In this document: positions 1 through 11,792 of the stretch, in pieces
Position numbering within the stretch: position 1 is the first letter of the stretch
Layout of the letters: each line of letters starts with the position of its first letter
NCBI RefSeq assembly: GCF_030813915.1
Contig: NZ_JAUSUJ010000010.1
Location: 1 to 64,000, forward strand
From: Rhodoplanes tepidamans
GTDB taxonomy: Bacteria > Pseudomonadota > Alphaproteobacteria > Rhizobiales > Xanthobacteraceae
DNA: 64,000 bases
Direction of reading: 5' to 3'
Program-made: the position numbers and the translations under genes
Notes under the pieces: model-generated
The model's database searches: none
The model's input: only the letters and a program-made list of their open reading frames with translations
Told to the model about the DNA's origin: nothing

Positions 1-4
1 GCGT

Positions 5-73
5 GGGGGGGGGGGGCGCGCCGGCTCGCCCCGGGTTTGTGGTTTTCGGGGGCGGTTCGTCTGCCCCCCCCCC
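5..73. other. Homopolymer tracts at window edge
   Basis: A run of 12 G (5-16) and a run of 10 C (64-73) lie downstream of the transporter gene that ends at 137. I see no gene in bases 1-136. Such runs are prone to sequencing error, so the exact lengths are uncertain. Confidence 0.6.
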
Positions 74-107
74 ACCCCCGCTGGTCGCGCCGCTGCGCGA
101 CCTGCGA

Positions 108-128
108 CCTCTCCCCGCCGGGGAGAGG
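108..128 (-). terminator. Hairpin downstream of the TRAP operon
   Basis: A perfect inverted repeat has 9-bp arms (CCTCTCCCC at 108-116, GGGGAGAGG at 120-128) around a 3-nt loop. It starts 8 nt after the stop codon of the TRAP binding protein, on its downstream side. No clear U-tract follows, so it may be a processing or stabilising hairpin, or part of a dispersed palindrome, rather than a textbook terminator. Confidence 0.45.
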
Positions 129-136
129 CAAAGGCA

Positions 137-1135
137 TCACATCTGCACGCCCTTCTCGGCGAAGTACTTCACCGCGCCGGGGTGCCACGGGATCGGCGAG
201 TTGGCCTTGCGCTGGTGCTTGTAGTCGAAGCTCTGCGCCTCCTTGTGGACGGCGATCAGGTCCGGCTTCTTGTCGAAGATGGTCTTGACCACGTCGTAGG
301 CCATCTGGTCCGACATCTTGTCGCTGGTCACCAGGACGTTCCACACCACGGCGATCTTGTTCTCCTTGTCCTGGCCCGGATAGGTGCCCGGCGGGATGCT
401 GTCGGCCGCGTAGAGATCGCCGTACTTGGCGTTCATCTTGTCGACCGTGCCGGCGTGGTCGACCATCTTGATCTTGACGCCCGGCGTCGCGCCGAGATCC
501 GTCACCGCGGCGGTCGGCAGGCCGCCGACCCAGAAGAAGGCGTCGATCTTGCGGTCCTTGATCGCGTTGACCGACTCGGCGACGCCGAGCCGCTCGCGCC
601 TCATGTCCTTGTCCTTGTCGAGACCGGCCGCCTCGATGACACGGAACGCCATCACCTCGGTGGCGCTGCCCGGCGAGCCGGTGGAGACGCGCTTGCCCTT
701 GAGGTCGGCCATCGTCTCGATGCCGGTGCCCTCGATCGTCACGACATGCATGCGGTTCGGATAGAGCACCATCAGGGTACGCACGTCGACCTTGTTGCCG
801 CGGAACTTGTCCTGGCCCTTCAGCGCGTCGAGGGCGGCGTCGGCCATCGAGAAGCCGACCTCGCTCTGACCGGAGCCGATGAGCTTGAGATTGTCGACCG
901 AGCCGCCCGTCACCTCCGCGGTGGCCTGGACCCCGGGCAGCGACTTCGACAGAACGGCCGCGATGCCGCCGCCCATCGGATAGTAGACGCCGCCGGTGCC
1001 GCCGGTGCCGATCGCGATGGTCTTCTGCTGCGCCACCGCGACGCCGGCCGCGAGCAGCGCCGCCGCGGCGGCACAGGCGAGGATGCGGGTGGCGCGACGG
1101 CGGGGGATTCCGAGGCGGGATATCCTGACTGTCAT
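137..1135 (-). CDS. TAXI-family TRAP transporter substrate-binding protein
   Basis: Periplasmic receptor of a TRAP (sodium- or proton-driven) importer, 332 residues. The first 33 or so residues are a signal peptide: a basic stretch, then an Ala/Leu-rich core ending AVAQQ. The mature start contains GTGGTGGVYYPMGG, typical of the TAXI (TRAP-associated extracytoplasmic immunogenic) family. The ATG at 1135 has a GAGGGAGA ribosome site about 9 bases upstream. The gene starts 55 bp after the fused permease gene and is surely cotranscribed with it. TAXI receptors often bind glutamate or dicarboxylates, but the ligand cannot be read here. Confidence 0.93.
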   Translation of the reverse strand: MTVRISRLGIPRRRATRILACAAAAALLAAGVAVAQQKTIAIGTGGTGGVYYPMGGGIAAVLSKSLPGVQATAEVTGGSVDNLKLIGSGQSEVGFSMADAALDALKGQDKFRGNKVDVRTLMVLYPNRMHVVTIEGTGIETMADLKGKRVSTGSPGSATEVMAFRVIEAAGLDKDKDMRRERLGVAESVNAIKDRKIDAFFWVGGLPTAAVTDLGATPGVKIKMVDHAGTVDKMNAKYGDLYAADSIPPGTYPGQDKENKIAVVWNVLVTSDKMSDQMAYDVVKTIFDKKPDLIAVHKEAQSFDYKHQRKANSPIPWHPGAVKYFAEKGVQM

Positions 1136-1190
1136 GATGGCGTTCTCCCTCGAGCGATCAGGTCGTTGATGGTCGTCGTCTGGTGCGACG

Positions 1191-3401
1191 TCACGCGGGA
1201 ACCGGCCCCCGCGCCCTGATCTGCCGGAACAGTAGCAGAGCCACGAGCGCGAGACCAAGCCAGGCGGGCTGCGGCACGTCGATGCCCAGCAGCCGTTCGG
1301 TCGCGGGCTCGAGCAGGCTCGGGAACACCAGCAGGACACCGGCGACCGCCCATGTCGCCCGCTCGGCGCCGCCGACCCGGCGGAGGCCCCAGGCCTGCGC
1401 CGCGACCGCGAGCGCCCCGAGCCCCACCGCGGTCTTCGCGGTGATCAGCACGATGTCGACCCAGCTGCCGCCCTTCGGCACCGTCATCAGGAGCCCGACG
1501 CCGATCGGATCGAGAATGAAGACGAACGGCACCAGGAAGGCCGGCAGCGTGTATTTCCACGCCTGCAGCGTGGTGCGGTAGGGATCGCCGCCCGTGATGG
1601 CGGCCGCCGCGAAGGGCGACAGCGCGGTCGGCGGCGACACCTCGGAGAGCACCGCGTAGTAGAAGATGAACATGTGCGCCGCGAAGTCCGGCACGCCGAG
1701 CTTGATCAGCGCCGGCGCCGCGATGACGGCGCAGATGATGTAGGACGCCGTCACCGGCACGGCGAGCCCGACGATCCATACGATCAGCGCCGTGTAGAGC
1801 GCCGTCAGCAGCAGGCTGTTCCCGGCATAGGCGAGCACGATCGAGGAGAACTTGAGACCCAGCCCGGTCAGCGTGACGACGCCGACGATGATGCCGGCGG
1901 AGGCGCAGGTGGTCGCCGCGTTGAGCACCCCGATGGTGCCGTCGGACAGGGCCCGGACCAGCTTCTTCGGCCACAGCGCCGTCTCGGGACGCAGGAAGGA
2001 CAGGCCGAAGGCGAGCAGCGTCGACCAGAACACCGACAGCATCGGCGAGTAGCCCGCCACCATGAAGCCGATCACGGCGACCAGCGAGACGAAGTGGAAG
2101 CCGTAGCGCCTCAGCATCTGCGGGATGGTGAGGGACCACTCGTACGGCACCGCCTTGGCGCCGAACCGCTTGGCGTCGAGCTCCACCATGAACAGGAGCG
2201 ACAGGTAGTACAGGACGGTCGGGATGATCGCCATCCAGATCACGTCCAGATAGCTGATCTTCAGGAACTCGGCGATCAGGAAGGCGGCGGCGCCGAGCAC
2301 GGGCGGGGAGAGGATCGCACCCAGCCCCCCCGCCGCGAGCAGGCCGCCGGCGGCGTTCCGCTCGAAGCCGGCGCGCGCCATCATCGGGTAGGCGACGGCG
2401 CCGATCGTCACCGTGGTGGCGACGCCCGAGCCCGACGGCCCGCCGAGCAGGAACGACGACAGCACCACGGTGCGGCCGGCGCTGTTCGGCTTGCCGCCCA
2501 TGACGGCGAGCGAGAAGTCGATGAAGAACTTGCCGGCGCCGGAGTGCTGCAGGAAGGCGCCGTAGATGGTGAACATGATGATCAGGCTGGAGGAGACGTC
2601 GACGGCGACCCCGAAGATGCCTTCCATCGTGATGAACAGATGGCCGACCAGCCGGGTGAAGGTGTAGCCACGATGCGTCCAGGGCGGCGGCAGCCAGGGG
2701 CCGATCAGCGCGTAGACGATGAACAGGATCGCCACCACGGGCATGATCCAGCCGGTGGTGCGGCGCGTCGCCTCGAGCAGCAGCACGATGAAGATCACGC
2801 CGAGAATCACGTCGAGCCGGTCGGGAACGGCGGCCCGGTCGGTGAACGCCTCGCCGCCCATCAAGGCATAGGTGAGGATCACCACGCAGGCGGCGGCCGC
2901 CGCGACGTCCCACCAGCGGATGAAGTTGCGGAAGCGGCGCGCCAGCGGGAACAGCAGGAAGCACAGCACCAGCACGAAGCCGACATGGACGTAGCGCAGC
3001 TCCTGCGTCGGCACGATCGCGTAGGCGGAATAGAGATGGAACAGCGTCGAGGCGACCGCGATCGCCGTGACGATCAGGCCGGCCCGGCCCGACAGGCGGT
3101 TCGCCGCCCCCTCCTCCTGCTCGATGTAGGCCTCGGCCTTGCGCAACGCCTCGTCGGAGATCGCACCCTGGGTGGTGAGGCGCACGTCCGGGAGCGCCGA
3201 GTCGACCGGTGCCGGGCGGCCGGAGGAGCCGGGCACGTAGCCGGGCGGCGGCTCGAGCGGGCGGAACGGATGGTCGGACGGATAGCCGTGGCCCGGCGGC
3301 GATCCCGCGGCCGGCGGCGCGGCCGGCGTGATCTGGTCGGGGTCCTGCTGGTCATGAGGAGGCTTCGGCGCAGGCGGCGCGCCGGTCCGCTGATCCACCA
3401 T
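1191..3401 (-). CDS. TRAP transporter fused permease (DctQ-DctM, 4TM/12TM)
   Basis: Inner-membrane permease of a TAXI-type TRAP system, 736 residues. The small DctQ-like and large DctM-like subunits are fused in one chain, as is usual when the receptor is a TAXI protein. From about residue 105 the sequence is a succession of hydrophobic segments with Gly-rich DctM-type loops (for example GGPSGSGVATTVTIG). The first 100 residues are unusual: a Pro/Gly-rich, charged cytoplasmic extension (PPAAGSPPGHGYPSDHPF). The start is the ATG at 3401; a later start near the first membrane helix is possible, but the extension has normal codon use. The receptor gene follows 55 bp downstream. Confidence 0.92.
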   Translation of the reverse strand: MVDQRTGAPPAPKPPHDQQDPDQITPAAPPAAGSPPGHGYPSDHPFRPLEPPPGYVPGSSGRPAPVDSALPDVRLTTQGAISDEALRKAEAYIEQEEGAANRLSGRAGLIVTAIAVASTLFHLYSAYAIVPTQELRYVHVGFVLVLCFLLFPLARRFRNFIRWWDVAAAAACVVILTYALMGGEAFTDRAAVPDRLDVILGVIFIVLLLEATRRTTGWIMPVVAILFIVYALIGPWLPPPWTHRGYTFTRLVGHLFITMEGIFGVAVDVSSSLIIMFTIYGAFLQHSGAGKFFIDFSLAVMGGKPNSAGRTVVLSSFLLGGPSGSGVATTVTIGAVAYPMMARAGFERNAAGGLLAAGGLGAILSPPVLGAAAFLIAEFLKISYLDVIWMAIIPTVLYYLSLLFMVELDAKRFGAKAVPYEWSLTIPQMLRRYGFHFVSLVAVIGFMVAGYSPMLSVFWSTLLAFGLSFLRPETALWPKKLVRALSDGTIGVLNAATTCASAGIIVGVVTLTGLGLKFSSIVLAYAGNSLLLTALYTALIVWIVGLAVPVTASYIICAVIAAPALIKLGVPDFAAHMFIFYYAVLSEVSPPTALSPFAAAAITGGDPYRTTLQAWKYTLPAFLVPFVFILDPIGVGLLMTVPKGGSWVDIVLITAKTAVGLGALAVAAQAWGLRRVGGAERATWAVAGVLLVFPSLLEPATERLLGIDVPQPAWLGLALVALLLFRQIRARGPVPA

Positions 3402-3569
3402 ACTCGCTTCCTGCCCTGTGCCGGCCTGGACGGACGGCCTTCGTGGTCGCGGGCTCGTGCCGGCCCGCTTCGACCGGGAGCCTCACAGGCTCCGTCGCGA
3501 ATGTCCAGTGGGACGAACGGATGACGGGATCGGGCGGTGGGCCGTGCGCCGCCCTTCGCCGGCGCCCGC

Positions 3570-4262
3570 CTAAGCCCGCTCCACCCGCGCCACCGGGCGG
3601 CCGTCCTCGCACGCCACCCGGATGGCGAAGTCGTAGCGGCCGACGTCGAGGCAGATGTCGAGATCGCCCGGATGCATGTGGGCGACCTCCGGGTCCCTGA
3701 ACTCGGCGATCTGGCCGCCGGCCAGGATCAGGTCTCTCACCGCGGCGACGGCGCCGGACCGGCCCTCCAGCAGGTTGCGCAGATGGATGGCGCAGATCTC
3801 GTCCTCGTCGGTGCGCACCAGCCCGTGCCGCCCCATCGCGACCAGGGTCGTACGCTCCGATGCGGCGGCCCGCACGGCCCGCGCCGTCGCCGGCGCCGTG
3901 ACCAGCGCGCCGGCATAGAGCCGGTCGGCACGCCCGAGCGCGGCGGCGACGCCCTGCGTGCCCGCGCTGGTGCGCTGGAGGATGGTGCGGCCGGCGACGT
4001 CGGCCGCGCCGGCCTCGAACGGCGAGTTGCCGAAATCGAAGCCCGGCACCTTCACGCCGTCGACCTCGCCCATCAGGACGCTGCCGACGCCGGCGTCGCG
4101 CAGCGCGAACGCCTCCGCGACCGTCTCGACCATGACGATCTTCTCGGCGCCGCGGGAGAACACCACGGCGGCCGTGGTGAAGGCGCGGAACACGTCGATC
4201 ACCACGACCGTGCCGGCGGCACGCCGGGCGCCGTCGAGGAGGCTGTCGAGAACGATGTGCAC
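3570..4262 (-). CDS. ComB-like 2-phosphosulfolactate phosphatase
   Basis: 230-residue member of the ComB family. In coenzyme M biosynthesis ComB hydrolyses 2-phosphosulfolactate to sulfolactate, using Mg2+. The family signature IDVFRAFTTA is near residue 20, followed by MGEVDGVKVPGFDFGNSP and a TSAGTQG turn. The start is taken as GTG at 4262 because an AAAGGAC site lies about 9 bases upstream and there is no in-frame ATG nearby. No other coenzyme M genes are visible. Homologs are widespread in bacteria that do not make coenzyme M, so the true substrate may differ. It lies 168 bp upstream of the TRAP operon on the same strand. Confidence 0.8.
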   Translation of the reverse strand: MHIVLDSLLDGARRAAGTVVVIDVFRAFTTAAVVFSRGAEKIVMVETVAEAFALRDAGVGSVLMGEVDGVKVPGFDFGNSPFEAGAADVAGRTILQRTSAGTQGVAAALGRADRLYAGALVTAPATARAVRAAASERTTLVAMGRHGLVRTDEDEICAIHLRNLLEGRSGAVAAVRDLILAGGQIAEFRDPEVAHMHPGDLDICLDVGRYDFAIRVACEDGRPVARVERA

Positions 4263-4341
4263 GGTCGGCCGTCCTTTCTGATGGCTCGAACACACCCTTC
4301 CATTGTCACGAAACGGTGCCGGAGAGTCGAGGCGCTTCGGT

Positions 4342-4382
4342 TCCCCTCCCCCCGCTCGCGCAGCGAGTGGCGGGGAGGGGTC
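4342..4382 (+). repeat. Left arm of 41-bp perfect inverted repeat
   Basis: Bases 4342-4382 are the exact reverse complement of 4790-4830. Together they enclose the DUF559 gene. The arm is itself partly palindromic (CGCTCGCGCAGCGAG) with C-rich and G-rich edges, as in dispersed palindromic repeats of Hyphomicrobiales. The TGA stop of the DUF559 gene overlaps its inner edge. Confidence 0.85.
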
Positions 4383-4773
4383 AGGGGTGGGGGGGGGAAC
4401 AGCGCTCGCCCGGATCGAGTGCGGTCGCGATGACCTCGAGCACACCATCGACATTGGCGAGGACATCATTGTTCCAGAAGCGAAGGACACGATAGCCCTG
4501 CGCCTCGAGATAGGCGGTTCGCGTCACGTCGTGAGTGGCGTTGGCGTCGGCCGCATGCTGCCCGCCGTCCAGCTCGATGACGAGGCGAGCAGCATGACAG
4601 GCAAAGTCCGCAAAATAGGGACCGATCGGCGCTTGGCGCCGCCAGTGCGACGCTCCCGGAGGAACCCGCCGGAGATGCCACCAGAGCTTTCGCTCGGCAT
4701 CGGTCAGCTCACGGCGCAGGGCTCGTGCGCGGTGAACCCGAGGATCGACTGGACGGGAGTCGCGTGCGAACAC
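4381..4773 (-). CDS. DUF559 domain protein (putative endonuclease)
   Basis: 130-residue protein of the DUF559 family, related to very-short-patch-repair (Vsr) and PD-(D/E)XK nuclease folds. Visible family features are RALRRELTDAERKLW near the N-terminus, the PIGPYFADFAC block, ARLVIELDGGQHAA with the candidate metal-binding Glu/Asp, and a closing YRVLRFWNNDVL strand. The start is taken as GTG at 4773. An ATG at 4842 would add 23 residues encoded largely by the flanking repeat (SPPPARAASGGEGSGGG), which looks like read-through of repeat DNA. The gene lies alone between perfect 41-bp inverted repeats, which suggests it moves as a unit. The biochemical role is unproven. Confidence 0.8.
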   Translation of the reverse strand: MFARDSRPVDPRVHRARALRRELTDAERKLWWHLRRVPPGASHWRRQAPIGPYFADFACHAARLVIELDGGQHAADANATHDVTRTAYLEAQGYRVLRFWNNDVLANVDGVLEVIATALDPGERCSPPHP

Positions 4774-4789
4774 GCCGTTCCCCCCCCCC

Positions 4790-4830
4790 GACCCCTCCCC
4801 GCCACTCGCTGCGCGAGCGGGGGGAGGGGA
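4790..4830 (-). repeat. Right arm of 41-bp perfect inverted repeat
   Basis: Exact reverse complement of 4342-4382. A C10 run precedes it at 4780-4789, mirroring the G-run beside the left arm, so the homology extends imperfectly about 15 bp further inward. It ends 57 bp before the stop codon of the pyruvate phosphate dikinase gene. Confidence 0.85.
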
Positions 4831-4887
4831 GCGAGAGGCCATGCCGTGCGGCTGTCCGTCGGCGACGCCGACGTCAGCCTAGGCTCC

Positions 4888-7983
<3,096 letters not shown>

Positions 7984-8146
7984 GGACAGCTCCGGTGTGC
8001 GCTTGACGCAAATGACTCCTCGGGCGGCGGGCGCAATCTGCTCGCTCGGCCGGGGGTCGGTCCCTCCGGTCCTCGACGGACCTTGTCATCCGAACTTAAT
8101 CGTCCGGGCTTGTGCAGCGCAGTTTCGTCTGCTCCGACCGATTTTG

Positions 8147-10297
8147 CTAGCCCTCGATGCGTGAAAAATCCGCGACCGCGAGAGTCGCCGCGCGAATGCC
8201 GTCGAGGAGACGCAGCCTGTTCGCCCGCACCGGCTTGTCGTCGGCGTTCACCGTCACCTTGTCGAAGAAGGCATCGACCACGGGACGAAGTGTCGCGATC
8301 GCGGCCATGGCGGCGGAAAAGTCCTCGCGCGCCACGGCGGCCTCGGCGGCCGCGCGCGCCGTGTCGATCGCCTGGCTGAGCTGGCGCTCCTCGGCGTCGC
8401 GGAACAGCGCCGGGTCGACCGCCCCGCCGTAGCGGACACCGTCACGCTTCTCCTCGATGCGCAGGATGTTGGTCGCCCGCTTGACGCCGGCGAGCAGGTT
8501 CCGGCCGTCCTCGGTGTCGAGGAAGTTGGCAAGCGCCTCGATCCGGCGGACCACGAGCAGGAGATCGTCCTGCGCGGACAGCGCCAGCACGGCGTCGACC
8601 AGATCGTGCCGGGCCCCCTGCTCGCGCAGCTGCACTTTCAGCCGGTCGGCGAAGAAGGCGAGGAGATCCGAAGGTAGCTTCTCATCGAGCGGAACCGCCC
8701 GAGGATTCGTCAGGCCGCCTTCCTCCGCAAAATCGAAACGAGTCGTGTGACGATGCAGCTCTTCGTGAATAACCGACTGATGTCCTTTGATGAACGAGCC
8801 AAGCGAAAGTCGAAATTTGTTCTCTAAGAGGAGACGGATCACGCCCAGCGCCGCGCGCCGCAGCGCGTAAGGATCCTTCGAGCCGGTCGGCTTCTCGTCG
8901 ATCGCCCAGAAGCCGACCAGGATGTCGAGCTTGTCGGCGAGCGCGACCGCGATCGACACCGGGTCGGTCGGCACGCGGTCGGCTGGTCCCTGCGGCTTGT
9001 AATGCTCCTCGCAGGCCGCGGCGACCGACGGATCCTCGCCCTGGGCGAGGGCGTAGTACTTGCCCATCAGGCCCTGCAGCTCGGGGAACTCGCCCACCAC
9101 CTCGGTGAGCAGGTCCGCCTTGCACAGCTGTGCGGCGCGCCGCACCTTGTCGACATCCGCCCCGACCAGCGGCGCCAGCGCGACCGCGAGCCGCGCGATG
9201 CGGGCGATGCGTTTCGCCTGTGTGCCGAGCTTCTCGTGGAACACGATCTGCTCGAACTTCGGCAGCCGCGCCTCCAGGCGCGTCGAAAGATCCGTCTCGT
9301 AGAAGAACTTGGCGTCCGACAGGCGGGCCCGGATCACGCGCTCGTTGCCGGCGACGATCGCCTGGCCGCCGTCGGTGGCTTCCGTGTTCGACACCAGGAT
9401 GAAGCGCGGCGCGAGCTTGCCGGTCTTCGGGTCGCGGACCACGAAGCACTTCTGGTTCGCCCGGATGGTCGAGCGGATCACCTCGTCCGGGATGGTCAGG
9501 AACGCCGGGTCGAACGCCCCCATGAGAACGACTGGCCATTCGACCAGTCCGGCGACCTCCTCCAGGAGGCCCTGGTCCTCGACCAGTTCGTACCCCTGGG
9601 CGAAGGCGAGCTGCTTCGCCTCGTGCAGGACGATCTCGCGCCGGCGCGCCGGATCGAGCACCACCTTGGCCTCGAGCAGCTTCTGGACGTAGTCGTCGTG
9701 ATGCCTCACCCGGATCGTGCCGGGCGACAGGAACCGGTGGCCCTTGGTGGTGTCGCCGGCCGCGATGTGGTCGACCGCGAACGGCACGATGTCGGGATCC
9801 TCGGTCTCCGGCCCGAAGGTGGCGACGATCGAATGCAGCGGCCGCACCCAGGTGAGCCGCCCGGAGCCCCAGCGCATCGACTTCGGCCACGGGAAGGTGC
9901 GCACCACGAGCGGCAGGATCTCGGCCAGCACGTCGATCGCCGGGCGGCCCGGCTTCTCGACGAGCGCGACGTAGAAGTCGCCCTTCTTGGGATCCTTCTG
10001 CACGGTCGCCTGGGAGATGTCGGCGAGGCCGGCCGACTTGAGGAAGCCCTCGATCGCCTTCTCGGGGGCGCCGACGCGCGGGCCCTTCTTCTCCTCGCGC
10101 AGATCGGGCTGGCGGACCGGGATGCCCTGAACGGCGAGCGCGAGGCGCCGCGGCGTCGCGAACGCCGTCGCCCCCTCGTAGACGAGGCCGGCGTCGACCA
10201 GCTTGTCGGTGACGAGCTTCTTCAGGTCGTCGGCCGCCCGCCCCTGCATGCGGGCGGGGATTTCCTCGGAGAACAGTTCGAAGAGAAGGTCGGGCAT
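8147..10297 (-). CDS. glyS: Glycine--tRNA ligase beta subunit
   Basis: Beta subunit of the bacterial alpha2-beta2 glycyl-tRNA synthetase; it contributes tRNA recognition and the anticodon-binding region. The 716 residues match the family length. The N-terminus [15 protein letters not shown] and the block VLIGPEGG-free [18 protein letters not shown] are typical of the family, as is [18 protein letters not shown] near the anticodon domain. A stretch near residues 490-535 (bases 8700-8835) is much less GC-rich than the rest. It starts 57 bp after glyQ ends, forming a glyQ-glyS operon. Confidence 0.97.
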   Translation of the reverse strand: MPDLLFELFSEEIPARMQGRAADDLKKLVTDKLVDAGLVYEGATAFATPRRLALAVQGIPVRQPDLREEKKGPRVGAPEKAIEGFLKSAGLADISQATVQKDPKKGDFYVALVEKPGRPAIDVLAEILPLVVRTFPWPKSMRWGSGRLTWVRPLHSIVATFGPETEDPDIVPFAVDHIAAGDTTKGHRFLSPGTIRVRHHDDYVQKLLEAKVVLDPARRREIVLHEAKQLAFAQGYELVEDQGLLEEVAGLVEWPVVLMGAFDPAFLTIPDEVIRSTIRANQKCFVVRDPKTGKLAPRFILVSNTEATDGGQAIVAGNERVIRARLSDAKFFYETDLSTRLEARLPKFEQIVFHEKLGTQAKRIARIARLAVALAPLVGADVDKVRRAAQLCKADLLTEVVGEFPELQGLMGKYYALAQGEDPSVAAACEEHYKPQGPADRVPTDPVSIAVALADKLDILVGFWAIDEKPTGSKDPYALRRAALGVIRLLLENKFRLSLGSFIKGHQSVIHEELHRHTTRFDFAEEGGLTNPRAVPLDEKLPSDLLAFFADRLKVQLREQGARHDLVDAVLALSAQDDLLLVVRRIEALANFLDTEDGRNLLAGVKRATNILRIEEKRDGVRYGGAVDPALFRDAEERQLSQAIDTARAAAEAAVAREDFSAAMAAIATLRPVVDAFFDKVTVNADDKPVRANRLRLLDGIRAATLAVADFSRIEG

Positions 10298-10354
10298 GAT
10301 GGAAAAAGCTCGGGTGTCGCGGGGGCGGACGGGTGACGGGCCGGCGCGCTCGCC

Positions 10355-11305
10355 TTACCCCGCCCCGCCGGCCGCGGTGGCGAGCCAGGCCTCGCCGCAG
10401 GCCTTGGCCAGCTCGCGAACCCTGAGGATGTAGCTCTGCCGCTCGGTCACCGAGATCACGCCGCGCGCATCGAGCAGGTTGAAGACGTGGCTCGCCTTGA
10501 TGCACTGGTCGTAGGCCGGCAGCGCCATCAGGTGGCGCGACGCCTTCGAGTCCTTCGGGTCGCGGCGCCAGCCGGCGTCGAGATACGACTTGCAGGCGCC
10601 CTCGGCCATGCGGAACTGCTCGAACAGCATCTCCGTGTCGGCGTGCTCGAAATTGTGCCGCGAGTATTCCTGCTCGGCCTGCAGAAAGACGTCGCCGTAG
10701 GACACCCGCTCGGCGCCCTCGCGGCCGTTGAAGTTGAGGTCGTAGACGTTCTCGACGCCCTGCACGTACATGGCGAGGCGCTCGAGCCCGTAGGTCAGCT
10801 CGCCCGAGACGGGCGCGCATTCGAAGCCGGCGACCTGCTGGAAATAGGTGAACTGCGACACCTCCATGCCGTCGCACCAGCACTCCCAGCCGAGCCCCCA
10901 GGCCCCGAGCGTCGGGCTCTCCCAGTCGTCCTCGACGAAGCGCACGTCGTGCAGCGCCGTGTCGATGCCGATGGCGGCGAGGCTGTCGAGATAGAGCTGC
11001 TGGAGGTTCTCGGGCGACGGCTTCAGGATCACCTGGAACTGGTAGTAGTGCTGGAGCCGGTTGGGGTTCTCGCCGTAGCGCCCGTCCTTGGGCCGGCGCG
11101 AGGGCTGCACATAGGCGGCGTTCCACGGCTTCGGGCCGAGCGCCCGCAGCGTGGTGGCGGGATGGAACGTGCCGGCGCCGACCTCCATGTCGTAGGGCTG
11201 CAGGATCACGCAGCCCTGGTCGGCCCAGTAGCGCTGGAGGGCGAGGATCAGGCCCTGGAACGAGCGTTCCGGCCGCATGTGCGGCGGCAGGTCGGACTGT
11301 GTCAT
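10355..11305 (-). CDS. glyQ: Glycine--tRNA ligase alpha subunit
   Basis: Catalytic alpha subunit of tetrameric glycyl-tRNA synthetase (class II aminoacyl-tRNA synthetase core, cytoplasm). 316 residues from the ATG at 11305. Family blocks visible: [53 protein letters not shown] and [12 protein letters not shown]. An upstream ATG at 11317 would add four residues; neither has a strong ribosome site. Cotranscribed with glyS downstream. Confidence 0.96.
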   Translation of the reverse strand: MTQSDLPPHMRPERSFQGLILALQRYWADQGCVILQPYDMEVGAGTFHPATTLRALGPKPWNAAYVQPSRRPKDGRYGENPNRLQHYYQFQVILKPSPENLQQLYLDSLAAIGIDTALHDVRFVEDDWESPTLGAWGLGWECWCDGMEVSQFTYFQQVAGFECAPVSGELTYGLERLAMYVQGVENVYDLNFNGREGAERVSYGDVFLQAEQEYSRHNFEHADTEMLFEQFRMAEGACKSYLDAGWRRDPKDSKASRHLMALPAYDQCIKASHVFNLLDARGVISVTERQSYILRVRELAKACGEAWLATAAGGAG

Positions 11306-11441
11306 GGCGGCTCGCATCGACGGACACGGCCGCGCCGGCGTCGCCTCGGCGAGGCGCGCCCGGTCCGCGGCCGGAGGCGCGCGGACCCTAAAGGGAGCGA
11401 TTCGGGGGGTCAAGGCGAGCGGTACGGCGCACGCGGCGCGG

Positions 11442-11470
11442 CCGTCACTCTCCCCGCGGCGGGGTGACGG
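11442..11470 (-). terminator. Two-part hairpin after the small membrane protein gene
   Basis: A strong inverted repeat (CCGTCAC 11442-11448 with GTGACGG 11464-11470, inner CCCCGC with GCGGGG) sits 9 bp past the stop of the small membrane protein gene, before glyQ. It has no U-tract. It could attenuate read-through between the two genes. Confidence 0.4.
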
Positions 11471-11479
11471 AGACCGGGA

Positions 11480-11677
11480 TCACTCCGGCCGGTACACGCC
11501 GGTCGCGGGATCGCGGCGGAGCTTGGGCAGGCGGGCCGGATCGATCGCCTCGGCCGGGCGCATCTGCTCGAGCTCCTCGTTGATGCGCCGCCACTCCTTG
11601 GCCAGCATGCGGCCGAGCGCGGCCACGCCGAGGGCGGCGACCGTCGCGGCGACGAGGGGCGGGAAGACGAACGGCAT
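11480..11677 (-). CDS. Small single-pass membrane protein
   Basis: 65-residue protein of unknown function. Residues 3-22 (FVFPPLVAATVAALGVAALG) form one membrane helix, followed by a charged, probably cytoplasmic tail (LAKEWRRINEELEQM...) ending in a DPATGVYRPE motif. The ATG at 11677 has an AGAGGAG site 9 bases upstream. It lies 115 bp downstream of the S49 peptidase gene and upstream of glyQ on the same strand, a position I associate with a conserved small protein in this order. I recognise no domain. Confidence 0.75.
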   Translation of the reverse strand: MPFVFPPLVAATVAALGVAALGRMLAKEWRRINEELEQMRPAEAIDPARLPKLRRDPATGVYRPE

Positions 11678-11792
11678 GCGCGCTTCTCCTCTGCACGACC
11701 CGCGGGGGTGACTGCGGCGCGGGCGGGCTGCAACGTGGTCTCGGTCTCCGGCGTGCTCGCGCCGGTTCGGGCCGGCCGGCGCGAGCGCCGGC

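Noticed and set aside
5-16. Poly-G tract as a phase-variable switch
   Set aside because: It is downstream of a gene end and not in a promoter or reading frame; homopolymer length may be a sequencing artefact.
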